A model generated the notes under the pieces. It worked only from the letters and a program-made list of their open reading frames with translations. It was not told the DNA's origin and searched no databases. From NCBI GenBank assembly GCA_025055285.1, contig JANWXM010000001.1, positions 1 through 64,000 on the forward strand: DNA of 64,000 nt, given 5' to 3'. Below, in pieces: positions 18,448-27,133 of this stretch (within the stretch, counting starts at the first letter, position 1; the number at the start of each line of letters is the position of its first letter). Source of the stretch: Saprospiraceae bacterium (GTDB taxonomy: Bacteria > Bacteroidota > Bacteroidia > Chitinophagales > Saprospiraceae). A program made the position numbers and the translations under genes.

Positions 18448-19572
18448 TCACTTTGCCTCCAGTAAATAGAAAGCTCCCTCGCTAATAATGGTTTCCCCCG
18501 ACTTTAAACCGCTGATAACTTGAATCCGGTCATCGTCGGTGACGCCTGTTTCAATAAATCTTCTTACATAGGCGCCTTTTTGAACCTCAACAAATACATA
18601 GCTCTTGTCATTGTATTGCAAAACCGCTTTAGCAGGTACAAAAAGAGCTTTTTCAGGCGTATCAATGAATTTTACTGTTACGTACATACCAGGCTTCAGG
18701 GTATGGTCGCTGTTATTGCATTCAACCAAAACCCGAATACTTCTAGTGGCCTCATCTACGAGCTCGTCTACATGATAAACTCTGCCGATAATCCTTCTGC
18801 CTGGGTAGGCTGCAACTAGAATTTCAGCGCCATCTAATTCGTGTATGAAGCGTATGTCTTTCTCTTTTACCATACCCACTACCCACACTTTACTTAAGTC
18901 GGCAATTTTGGCATGAGGCGGGTCGTCAGCCTTTATGTAGTGACCATTAACGACCTCATTCTCTATTACTTCACCAGAAATTGGAGAAGTTATCACTAAG
19001 GGCTGGCCGAAGACCAACTTATTTACATCTACTCCGAAAATGCGCAGTGAAGCCACAGCATTTTGATATTCCTTTTCCTTCACTTCAAAATTGGTTTCTG
19101 CTTCCTCCAGGTCTTTTTCTGCGCCCACTCCATTGGCCTTTAGGTCTTGTTGACGCTTTAGCGTCAATTTGGCTGATTCAAATTCTGATTTAGCTTGAAA
19201 ATAAATTTTTTGTGCTTCCATAAACTCGGGTGAAACCATTTCAAAGAGCGGTGTACCTGGCCGTGTTTGCATTCCGAGTTTCAGATAAACTTTAGTTACT
19301 CGTCCTGAAAACGGTGGAGCAATTTCTGCGTATAGATTTGGTATAGCTTTAACCGTGCCAGCAGTTATCATCTCGCGCTTATAGTCTTCTTCATGTACAG
19401 TTAGCAATTTGATTTTTTCTGCCACAATGCTTTCGTTAGGCACGAAAACTGTATCACCTCGGATGATGAAATTCTCAAGGCTATCACTAGAGGATGAAGT
19501 CATGCACGAGGAAAGAATAATGCTGACCGGAAGCATTAAAATCACTAGAAATCTATTGTTTACCGCTTTCAT
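18448..19572 (-). CDS. czcB: CzcB/CusB-family periplasmic adaptor (membrane fusion) lipoprotein
   Basis: Start chosen at 19572, where a lipoprotein signal peptide begins (MKAVNNRFLVILMLPVSIIL, then SSC); the open frame extends 50 codons further but lacks signal features there. About 374 residues. Landmarks of RND adaptors are the lipoyl/barrel-sandwich pieces FSGRVTKVYLKLGMQTRPG and ITSPISGEVIENEV around a coiled-coil hairpin (AQKIYFQAKSEFESAKLTLK), then the beta-barrel and membrane-proximal part ending in VQVISGLKSGETI-like sequence. It links the inner membrane pump to the TolC duct. First gene of the efflux operon; about 200 bp separate it from mgtE. Confidence 0.92.
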   Translation of the reverse strand: MKAVNNRFLVILMLPVSIILSSCMTSSSSDSLENFIIRGDTVFVPNESIVAEKIKLLTVHEEDYKREMITAGTVKAIPNLYAEIAPPFSGRVTKVYLKLGMQTRPGTPLFEMVSPEFMEAQKIYFQAKSEFESAKLTLKRQQDLKANGVGAEKDLEEAETNFEVKEKEYQNAVASLRIFGVDVNKLVFGQPLVITSPISGEVIENEVVNGHYIKADDPPHAKIADLSKVWVVGMVKEKDIRFIHELDGAEILVAAYPGRRIIGRVYHVDELVDEATRSIRVLVECNNSDHTLKPGMYVTVKFIDTPEKALFVPAKAVLQYNDKSYVFVEVQKGAYVRRFIETGVTDDDRIQVISGLKSGETIISEGAFYLLEAK

Positions 19573-19774
19573 TGTACTGACTGAAATTTTATAAATTAAT
19601 AAAATGATATTAGTCGAGTCAAGAAGATGACCTAAAGCGCGAAAGGTTCTGGGTTTTCCTTCTTGAATGCGATATGGGATAGTAATATTGGCATATAGTT
19701 TTTCGCTAAGGCACGCAGGCAACGAGAGTTCTTCAAAGGAAGGGCAACTCCTCTTTATAATGATACACTTGTGT

Positions 19775-21154
19775 TTAGAGGTGAAAAAATGCAGAAGCTA
19801 TACTGAAATAGATAAGCAGCCCGGTTACATCCACGATAGTGGTGATGGCTGGGCTAGCTACCACGGCAGGATCGCCTCCCAAACGGCGAGCGAGAAGTGG
19901 CAACAGTGCTCCAATGAGGGTGGCCGAAACGACCTGGAGGGATAGTGCCAGGGCAATGACGAGGGCTATCTTACTCAAACTATACATGGCTGGTATTTCG
20001 GTTTCCCAGCTCAAAAAAAGCACTTTGCCATAAGCTAACAGGCCCAATAAAATGGCCAACAGAGAAGCCACTTTTGTTTCTTTCCAGATGATTGCCAGCC
20101 AGTTGCGCACACTGACCTGCCCGAGTGCTATGGCTCGGATGACCACCGTGGCAGCCTGACTACCGGTGTTGCCGCCAGTATCCGCTATCATAGGCATGTA
20201 CAAGGCCAGGATAAGCAGTTGGGTCAGCGCGTCTTCGTAGTGGTGAATGATGATGCCCGAAACGATGCCTATGGCTGCTAACGACACCACCCAGATGGAG
20301 CGCTTCTTGAAGTGCTGCCAAGCGCTAGTATTCAGATAATCAAACTCCCTAGCAGTCTGAGTGATACCCATGAATTTCTCCATGTCCTCAGTGTATTCAG
20401 CGCGCATGACATCGAGCGCCTCGTCGTGCGTAACAATACCTACTAACTGGTTTTCGCGGTTGAGGATGGGCAGGGCAACTAAATCGTATTTCTCAATTTT
20501 ACGGGCGACTTCCTCACGGTCTTCGTCCACATAGGCGAAAACGAATTGCCGGTGCATGGCTTGGCTGACGAGTACCTGCGGATCATTGATAATGAGGTCT
20601 TTTAGAGTAATAAAGCCTTGCATCACCTGGTTCTCGTCTGTTACGTAGACATAGTAGATTGTCCGTTTAGAAGGCGCATCTTGGCGGACTTTTGCAATAG
20701 CCTCAGCACAGGTCATATCTTCTTGCACTGTGGCAAAATCCGTACTCATGATTCCGCCTGCTGTATCGGGCGGATAAGCACTTAGGGCAATTACATCCTC
20801 GCGCACCGCTTTCGACAAATAGGGCAATAGAGCCGCTTGTTCCTGTTGTGTAAGATGCTGGAACAGATCTGCTCGACTATCGGAGGGCATATGCTCAAAG
20901 ATAAGTGCAAAACGCTTTTTGCTCAATGACTGAAAGAGGAGCAACTGTCGCTCAATAGGGAACTCAGCGAGAATATAGCCCTGTTGCGCTGGCTCGAAAA
21001 GGTCAAAGATGCCAAGTAGTGCTATGTCGTCCAGCTGTACGAGAAGTTCTCCTACTTCCACAACAGGTATTTGCTTTAAAGTAGGCACCATTTCGATCAC
21101 TTCTTCTGCCGTTATTGGGCCAGTAAGCCTTGTCAGAACTTCTAAGTTCTTCAT
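19775..21154 (-). CDS. mgtE: MgtE-type magnesium channel/transporter
   Basis: 459 residues in the standard MgtE order: N-terminal superhelical domain (about 1-130, with MPSDSRADLFQHL), a pair of CBS domains (about 135-260, starting near PPDTAGGIMSTDFATV), a connecting helix and five TM helices. The pore signature MIADTGGNTGSQAATVVIRA is intact, as is the late GGDPAVVASPAITTIVD. It conducts Mg2+ into the cell and is gated by Mg2+ binding to the cytosolic domains. It follows mgtC with an 80-bp gap on the same strand, suggesting joint transcription. Confidence 0.95.
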   Translation of the reverse strand: MKNLEVLTRLTGPITAEEVIEMVPTLKQIPVVEVGELLVQLDDIALLGIFDLFEPAQQGYILAEFPIERQLLLFQSLSKKRFALIFEHMPSDSRADLFQHLTQQEQAALLPYLSKAVREDVIALSAYPPDTAGGIMSTDFATVQEDMTCAEAIAKVRQDAPSKRTIYYVYVTDENQVMQGFITLKDLIINDPQVLVSQAMHRQFVFAYVDEDREEVARKIEKYDLVALPILNRENQLVGIVTHDEALDVMRAEYTEDMEKFMGITQTAREFDYLNTSAWQHFKKRSIWVVSLAAIGIVSGIIIHHYEDALTQLLILALYMPMIADTGGNTGSQAATVVIRAIALGQVSVRNWLAIIWKETKVASLLAILLGLLAYGKVLFLSWETEIPAMYSLSKIALVIALALSLQVVSATLIGALLPLLARRLGGDPAVVASPAITTIVDVTGLLIYFSIASAFFHL

Positions 21155-21234
21155 ATTCCGAGGGTTGAAAGAGTGAATAGTAAAAAATGCGTCTAGCGGT
21201 CAGGAGATGGATTAAGGATACTGTCATTGGCAAT

Positions 21235-21969
21235 CTACTCCTCACCCTTTCGCTGTTCGCTAACTTCCCAGCTGACTTCCGTTACGCCATACTCCAGCGT
21301 GAGAAGACCAGCTAGACGTTCCATATCGGCATCGTGCTTGCCATCAGCTAATATTTCAGCCTCGATGCGTGTATAGGCCGGATTAGTCTCTTCACTACTT
21401 TTTAGTGAGCGCAGCTGTAAGTGTTCATCGGATTTTACAGTGTTAAGCAGCAAGACGCGGAGGTGGTTTTCGACGTGTTCTTTGCAGCGGATGTTGAAAT
21501 AATAGTAATACACGCTGCTTTCCTCCTCGCCGTGAAACGAGCGGCGACTTAGCCACGTATTCAGCGGGCGCAACCCAATATGGGCTATCAATACAGCAAA
21601 GGCTACAGTAGTTGCCTGCATCCATAGGCCGGCGCCTGCTAAGGTACCTACAGCGGCGGAACACCAGATAGTGGCCGCTGTGTTTAATCCAATGACAGTG
21701 CGACCGCCTTTCATGATAACTCCGGCTCCTAAGAAGCCAATGCCTGTAACGATTTGCCCCGCTACGCGCGTAGCATCGCCTCGATAAACACCACTGCCGT
21801 CCGTGTCGGTCAGTGTTAGCGACAGGAGTACGAACGCCGCCGAACCGACTGACACTAGAGTATTTGTCTTCAAACCAGCGCTCTTCTGGCGATACTGACG
21901 CTCTACCCCTACAAGCGCGCCCAACAGAAAGGCTAACCCTATGCGAAGCAGAAAAATTGTGAATGTCAT
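21235..21969 (-). CDS. MgtC/SapB-family inner membrane protein
   Basis: About 244 residues when started at 21969 (MTFTIFLLRIGLAFLLGALV); six more codons are open upstream. The N-terminal half is the MgtC membrane domain: GVERQYRQKSAGLKTNTLV, ATRVAGQIVTGIGFLGAGVI, and GLNTAATIWCSAAVGTLAG. The C-terminal 100 residues form a soluble ACT-like regulatory region (ESSVYYYYFNIRCKEHVENH). MgtC proteins are linked to survival in low Mg2+ and to control of the F-ATPase or phosphate uptake; they are probably not Mg transporters themselves. The position directly before mgtE supports a magnesium-related role. Confidence 0.9.
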   Translation of the reverse strand: MTFTIFLLRIGLAFLLGALVGVERQYRQKSAGLKTNTLVSVGSAAFVLLSLTLTDTDGSGVYRGDATRVAGQIVTGIGFLGAGVIMKGGRTVIGLNTAATIWCSAAVGTLAGAGLWMQATTVAFAVLIAHIGLRPLNTWLSRRSFHGEEESSVYYYYFNIRCKEHVENHLRVLLLNTVKSDEHLQLRSLKSSEETNPAYTRIEAEILADGKHDADMERLAGLLTLEYGVTEVSWEVSEQRKGEE

Positions 21970-22146
21970 GGCGGTATTGCAGTTCAATGGTGAAAAGAAG
22001 CTTTGGCGTCATGCCATTTAAAGCAGGACGACATAGAGGCAGAACCCATGCAGTGGGTAGTTTCTCGTCTTCAAATGTGCCGCAAAGGTCTGCTGGTGTA
22101 GGCAGACGAGCTATTAGAATGCTGTTAGAATTGCATTAGAAAAACC

Positions 22147-23532
22147 TTAGAACGCGCGAGCTATGTAAGGCAAATCCACGATGACTTTGGTGCCTTGGCC
22201 AGGTAAAGAGTCTATGTGAATGCGGCCTTGGTGTAATTCGACAATGCGCGCCGTTAGTGGCAGTCCAATGCCGTGTCCGCGAGCGCCTGCGCTGTTGACG
22301 CCTCGGTAGAAAGGTGTAAACACGTGTGGTACATCTTCAGGCTGGATTCCGATACCTTTATCGGCGAAGGTTAGGCGGATATAATCTTCGCACGGAGCTA
22401 CGGAGATTTGGCACTCGGGCGGTGAAGAGAACTTGCAAGCGTTCTCAATCAGGTTTGCAAAAGCAACCCTTAGTAGGTGGCCATTGCCGCGCACAATAAT
22501 GGCCTGTTCTTGTTCGAAGTTGCCTTCAAAACGGATCTCTACTCGATACTCCGGGTTGTGCTGCTGTACCTGTTGGCAAGCATCAAGCAAGGCTTCATCT
22601 ACTCGAACAGCGCTGAGTTTAATCTGAGTAGCGTCATAGCTGGCTTTAGCTAAGTCGAGCAAGCTGCTCAAGAGGCGGGCCAATCGGCGTGCGTCAGCGA
22701 GGGCATTTTGCAGGGCACGTTGGTATTCCTCCGGCGTTCGATTTCGTTGAACAGCCCATTCTAGTTCGCTGATCATGGCTGCCAATGGCGTGCGCAGTTC
22801 GTGACTAACATTAGAGACAAACTGCCTTTGCGCCTCAAAGGAGTTTTCCAGGCGGTCAAGCAGCGCATTGAAGGTATCAGCCAACTCGCTCAACTCGTCG
22901 CGTTGTCGTGGGTCGCCTGCCCTTAGGCGCAAGTGTAAATGGGTGGCCGAGATTAAGCGCGCGTTTTCCACCATATTCCGGATGGGCCGCAAGGCTTGCT
23001 CGGCGAGGTAACGCCCGCTGAACCATAAGATAACAACACCTAGCAGCCATAAGGCTATCAGCGTTTTGCCTAGGCGGTCTAGTTTGGCGTAGCCGTATTC
23101 GTCGTAGGCAACCGCCGTTAGCGCGTAATCTGCTCCATCGAACGAAAACTTTAACCCCACAGCCTGCCATCGGCCTTGATAAAATTGTACTGTCTGACCA
23201 TTCAAGATGCTATCGAGCATAGATGCCGTCTCCTTCACTTCGTCTATCTCCACAGCATCGTGGTAGAGAAGCCGATGCCGACTGTCGTAGATGGCAACTT
23301 CTACTTCGCGGATAACCTTCCGATTGCGATGGTAGATGTCTTGCAACGTCTGAGGGTTCAGGCGCGCTTCGAAGAAAAGATTGGCTTTTGTGAGGGCCTC
23401 CTTCCGCAGCAGTGCATAGAACTCCACCTCTCGGTTTCGCAAAGCAGAATAATAAGTGGTACCGGCAAAGAGTGCTAGGATAGCTGTTGTTAACAGGAGA
23501 AACTGAAGGGTAAGTCGAGTTCGGATGGTCAT
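22147..23532 (-). CDS. Sensor histidine kinase of an OmpR-type two-component system
   Basis: 461 residues. TM1 is about residues 8-28, a periplasmic sensor domain follows (about 30-155), TM2 is about 157-173, then a HAMP domain. HisKA carries the phosphorylation site NVSHELRTPLAAM (His about 244); the HATPase has the N box NLIENACKFS, G1 FADKGIGIQ and G2 GHGIGLPL. The family resembles CusS-type metal sensors in layout. The gene overlaps the response regulator stop by 4 bp, indicating translational coupling, and precedes mgtC/mgtE and the efflux operon on the same strand. A metal signal is plausible from context, not proven. Confidence 0.9.
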   Translation of the reverse strand: MTIRTRLTLQFLLLTTAILALFAGTTYYSALRNREVEFYALLRKEALTKANLFFEARLNPQTLQDIYHRNRKVIREVEVAIYDSRHRLLYHDAVEIDEVKETASMLDSILNGQTVQFYQGRWQAVGLKFSFDGADYALTAVAYDEYGYAKLDRLGKTLIALWLLGVVILWFSGRYLAEQALRPIRNMVENARLISATHLHLRLRAGDPRQRDELSELADTFNALLDRLENSFEAQRQFVSNVSHELRTPLAAMISELEWAVQRNRTPEEYQRALQNALADARRLARLLSSLLDLAKASYDATQIKLSAVRVDEALLDACQQVQQHNPEYRVEIRFEGNFEQEQAIIVRGNGHLLRVAFANLIENACKFSSPPECQISVAPCEDYIRLTFADKGIGIQPEDVPHVFTPFYRGVNSAGARGHGIGLPLTARIVELHQGRIHIDSLPGQGTKVIVDLPYIARAF

Positions 23533-24212
23533 TCTACTTTTAAAATAAAGCCCATACCAGGACGAGTGTGAATGAGTTTTTGCACAAAACCTTTATCCAC
23601 TTTATTGCGCAAATAGTTGATATACACGTCAATAAAATTGGTGCCTGTATCGAAATGGATACCCCAAACGTTTTCTGCAATTTCAGCGCGCGTCAGTACT
23701 CGATTAGGATTTCTCAAGAAATACTCTAAAAGCTTGAATTCCTTTGGCGTAAGGCGAATTTCTCGGCCTTTGCGTCGGACAGTGAGCGTGTCAAGATTCA
23801 TTTCTAAGTCAGCAAAAGTGAGTAAAGCGCCGCTTACATCGGGGTGCTCTGCGTAGCGGCGCAGCAGGGCGCGAATGCGAGCGACGAGTTCGCGCATTTC
23901 AAAGGGTTTCACCAAATAGTCGTCGGCGCCAGCGTCTAAGCCACTGACCTTGTCGTCAGTAGTGCCTAAGGCCGTCAGCATCAGGATGGGTAGCCGGGGG
24001 CGTGCTTTTCGTAGATACTTGCACAGTGTCAGACCATCGAGAATAGGTAACATCACGTCTATAATGAGTGCATCGTAGTTGTTCTGGAGGGCCATTTCGC
24101 GGCCTTTTAGGCCATCGGAGGCATGCGCGACAGTAAAGCCCTCTTCCTCCAGCCCTCGGCGAATAAGGGCCGATACCCGCGGGTCATCTTCGACAATGAG
24201 AATGCGATACAT
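23529..24212 (-). CDS. OmpR/PhoB-family response regulator (CusR/CopR-like)
   Basis: 227 residues. Receiver domain 1-120 with acidic pair at 9-10, phospho-acceptor Asp52 in IIDVMLP and Lys102 in LVKPFE. The winged-helix DNA-binding domain follows from about 130 (RLTPKEFKLLEYFLRNPNRV, then YINYLRNKVDKG and HTRPGMGFIL). It is the first gene of the pair with the kinase just downstream. By position it is a candidate regulator of the magnesium and efflux genes that follow for 11 kb on the same strand. Confidence 0.93.
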   Translation of the reverse strand: MYRILIVEDDPRVSALIRRGLEEEGFTVAHASDGLKGREMALQNNYDALIIDVMLPILDGLTLCKYLRKARPRLPILMLTALGTTDDKVSGLDAGADDYLVKPFEMRELVARIRALLRRYAEHPDVSGALLTFADLEMNLDTLTVRRKGREIRLTPKEFKLLEYFLRNPNRVLTRAEIAENVWGIHFDTGTNFIDVYINYLRNKVDKGFVQKLIHTRPGMGFILKVE

Positions 24213-25140
24213 CGTTGCTATTTATAAAAAATGCTCCTACAGCTGTATACAAATGAAGCGTTGCTTCTGAAAAACGTCATACATAGGCGTAAATCGATGT
24301 GGTTCGTTTTTGGCTAAACGCATAGCACATGGCTAATGAGAGGCTTACCACCTTCGGTTGCTGCGGTCAAGTCAAGACCGAGAAGCTGATTAGCGACGTA
24401 ATGAACCGGCATATGCCCGCCCATGTCGCATTCTATAAGCAATACTTTTGTCGTAGTACGCTGATCCACGTTTTTGAATTGGTCGGGTTGTTTGTGGTGA
24501 ACAAACCCGTGCGAACTGCAACGCATTATGCCTTCCGTTCACCTAGAGAAATTGCACAAGGCAGTTGCGGATTGAAGGAATGTAGCCACATCAGCCGTGA
24601 AAGTTGTTTAAAAAAAGGTCGTTGTTTAAGTGCTCCTCGAAAAGGAGCCTCTTATCGTGCAAAAATATAACTTACATCACCACTCGTAAATTATTCAGAC
24701 ATGAAGAGCAGATTTCTAACAGCCCTGTTATGCCTGATTGTATTTTCGAAATAGGGTCCGAGAAAATCGGTTAGCCGAGGAGCCTTCATAGCCAATGGTA
24801 AACGGTACGGAAACTCCTACCCTCTCTAGAAAGTTATACAGCAGCTGTAAAGGCTATCGGGGCAGTATGGTATGTCGTAATTGGCGCAGGCCAAATCTGG
24901 ATATGCAGACTTCGCCATTAATGAAACAGCTCCTTATTTAAAATTGATAGACCTTGAGCCAGGGCTCATTAGGCTGTAACTATTCCTTCGGCTATAGACG
25001 TCTGCGAACTAATAACTCCTGGTTGATGCCGCCCATTTGAAGTTACATGTATTTGGCAGTTGACTGTTTTCAGAGGTAGTATATTGTTAACAACTGAACC
25101 CTGCTCAGCTCCATTAGCTCTGTTTTTCGTCTCCTGCGAC
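24213..25140. other. Intergenic stretch without a recognised gene
   Basis: About 930 bp. The first bases hold the promoter of the response regulator gene (minus strand). The longest open frames (about 110 codons at 24329-24670) have no family resemblance, signal peptide or ribosome binding site that I recognise, and there is no convincing RNA gene. It may be decayed coding sequence, as in the next 5 kb. Confidence 0.5.
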
Positions 25141-26046
25141 CTAACTTGAAATTTTTCGTAAGGCTTGGATGATTCTCCCAATTATGTTTGGCCCGAAACG
25201 CCCAACATGCTGTCGGTATTTGACATATTCAGGGTATCGTTGAATCAACAGCTTTTCTTCATAGTTCGATTTAGCCAAGAAGAGCACACCCAGAGCGACA
25301 AAGAGAAGCATCCGCCAGCCACTTTGTGAAAACAAAGCCAAGCCTAGGGCAATCATCAGAATGCCAGAATAAATTGGGTGGCGTGCCCAACGATAAATAC
25401 CTGTAGTCACTAACTTGCCAGAGGATTTCGGCGTGGGAAAGGGCGTTAGGCTATGGCCTATGTTAAGGAGAGCCCAGATCAAGATGCTCATGCCTATGGT
25501 AGCTAAAGCTAAACCGAGGTATTGAACTTCCTTGGGCAAGATTACTCGGAGCGTCTGTGGGTTTGCTAAGTAGGCACCCATGAGCGCAGCTTGTACAGAT
25601 ACAAACCCCACGTCGCGCCACGGTCGAGCGGATCTCTGGTCAGGTGGCTTTTCCTCGTCAGATGCCGACGTCGGCCCTGTATGTTTTCCGCCCGTCCAAC
25701 CGCAACAGGCTAGGTAGCAATTTGCCGCATCGAGAGCCGATACCTCCAAGGGGATCCCTGTGCTATCGTTCCATCGGTTGAGAAAGCCGAATAGCGCAAC
25801 AACAGCCGGGACTTTAACGATTTTGCCTTTGTCCCGGTATTGGTGGAGGTTCTGCTTGGTCTCAGCAGAGACGGCATTGGGAATACTAGCCGCAGCAATG
25901 GAAAAATCGAGGGCTGCGCATTCGGCATCGCTAAGAGCTGGACGAATGCGATATTCCCATATACGTATGAGCTGTTTAACAGCAGCGCTACATTTTTCAG
26001 CAGCACGGATAGAATGGGCTTGGCAAATATTGACATTTAGCAGCAT
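25141..26046 (-). CDS. Fusion frame: C-terminal part of AhpD-like domain joined to isoprenylcysteine methyltransferase-like membrane domain
   Basis: 301 codons open. Residues 1-122 are the second half of a carboxymuconolactone decarboxylase/AhpD-like protein (CQAHSIRAAEK, FGFLNRWNDSTGIPLE, ending GWTGGKH). From about 145 there is an ICMT/NnrU-type methyltransferase domain: TM segments around 150-200, then GIYRWARHPIYSG and YPEYVKYRQHVGRFGP, which match the SAM-binding C-terminal part of that family (RHPxYxG and the downstream Glu-rich helix NYEEKLLIQRYP). The AhpD part normally ends at GWxxGKH as a separate protein, so the join may be natural or may result from loss of a stop. The methyltransferase part is intact and could be made from an internal start, for example Met156. 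Confidence 0.6.
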   Translation of the reverse strand: MLLNVNICQAHSIRAAEKCSAAVKQLIRIWEYRIRPALSDAECAALDFSIAAASIPNAVSAETKQNLHQYRDKGKIVKVPAVVALFGFLNRWNDSTGIPLEVSALDAANCYLACCGWTGGKHTGPTSASDEEKPPDQRSARPWRDVGFVSVQAALMGAYLANPQTLRVILPKEVQYLGLALATIGMSILIWALLNIGHSLTPFPTPKSSGKLVTTGIYRWARHPIYSGILMIALGLALFSQSGWRMLLFVALGVLFLAKSNYEEKLLIQRYPEYVKYRQHVGRFGPNIIGRIIQALRKISS

Positions 26047-26273
26047 AACTAGCTACGTATCTAATAAAACGCTTTAAAACAGTTATTACATCCTTTATTT
26101 GTACTTGTCACAACTGCTCGGTTGAGTGCGATAAGCGCCTCAGCGATCCCAGAGCGACGCCGAAAGATCAGTACGCCATTAGGGCAAAACCCCAGCGTTT
26201 CTTGAAAGAAAATAGCTGTCTTGGCTACATCAACGTCGTATCTAAACGGAAAAGATGGCAGCAGCGGTAGCAT
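25681..26273 (-). pseudogene. Carboxymuconolactone decarboxylase/AhpD-like gene with two frameshifts
   Basis: Read in three frames it gives a full-length family member: MLPLLPSFPFRYDVDVAKTA ... LGFCPNGVLIFRRRSGIAEA from 26273, then DVITVLKRFIRYVASYAAKC in a second frame, then CQAHSIRAAEK to GWTGGKH in a third. Each join requires skipping one base: a G near 26088 and a T near 26028. The CxxC-type site would be YCQAH after correction, partly degenerate (family: YCQAH), so the enzyme would have been a peroxidase-like member. As written it is not translatable as one protein. Confidence 0.65.
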
Positions 26274-27133
26274 ACTTAATGTTTTATCCACGTGCAAGAA
26301 TTGGCGACGGTGAAAACACCAGCAATGTAGGTCTGGCCAAAAATAGGTTATGCATGGTTGTCTGTCATACGGGCGTTTAACGCAAAGAGGAGTGGTCATA
26401 GATATTACCTCGCAAGCTTGCAATTATCCTTAGCTATCGGTTTGGAACAAGCTGCTATCCAGGGCTTTGTCAAAGTGAAGCGCGGTCTTAACGTGCTGCA
26501 GCGCATGAATGCAGCATTTCCCTCCACTGTTGCTAGATACGGATAGAAGCTTGTTGCAGGTACATTTTAGGCATTTGACCCTGAACTGCCTGTTTCAGCG
26601 CTGTTGTTCGAGTGTTTGAAGCAGCTGAGGTGGCGTGATCATTTGTTAAGCATGAGAGGGTAATTTGTAATTCTGTGCAGCAGAGACGTATCGAGGTCGG
26701 AATATCTTCGATGGCTCATGCTAGCATTTGACCAGAAGCTGCCGCGCTCATTTTTTGCAGTTACCAAAATAGTAGAGCGTAGCTGCCGCTCCCTGTGTGC
26801 GCATGAGTGCGGTGGTATTTGAAACCTCACATTCATAACAATCATGCAGCTAGCGGGCAAAGTATTACCTATGGCTGGATTGAGGTCGGCCAGAACTATT
26901 TGTTGCGCAAGGGTCGATAAAAATCATCAAAACTCGGGATGTTCAACTTGTGCGCCGGCAAATCTGATTCGACCGCTTGGCCAAAGCAAGACTGCGAAGG
27001 GCAGTTGTGGCCTGATTAAACGGTTTTTGGTTGCCTTATATGTGTTGTAGGTCGACTAAAGCAAAATATTATACTAGGAATTCCTTTGTTGTAGACTCAT
27101 CTACCTCAAAATAAATGTCGTCGTAAAACTTAG
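26274..27133. other. Intergenic stretch, probably decayed DNA
   Basis: About 860 bp between the AhpD-like remnant and the insertion sequence. No frame has recognisable family sequence or a signal peptide. The last 65 bp (27069-27133, minus strand) can be read as KFYDDIYFEVDESTTKEFLV followed by a stop, which looks like the 3' end of the gene split by the insertion sequence. Confidence 0.45.

Noticed and set aside
21970-22146. Mg-sensing riboswitch before mgtC
   Set aside because: The 177-bp gap after the kinase gene shows no M-box-like conserved segments that I can recognise.
24329-24670. 113-codon plus-strand frame
   Set aside because: No family resemblance and no start context; likely chance.
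26840-26960. Possible IS630-type transposase fragment (ITYGWIEVGQNYLLRKGR)
   Set aside because: Only about 30 residues resemble the family and stops interrupt them; not enough to support.
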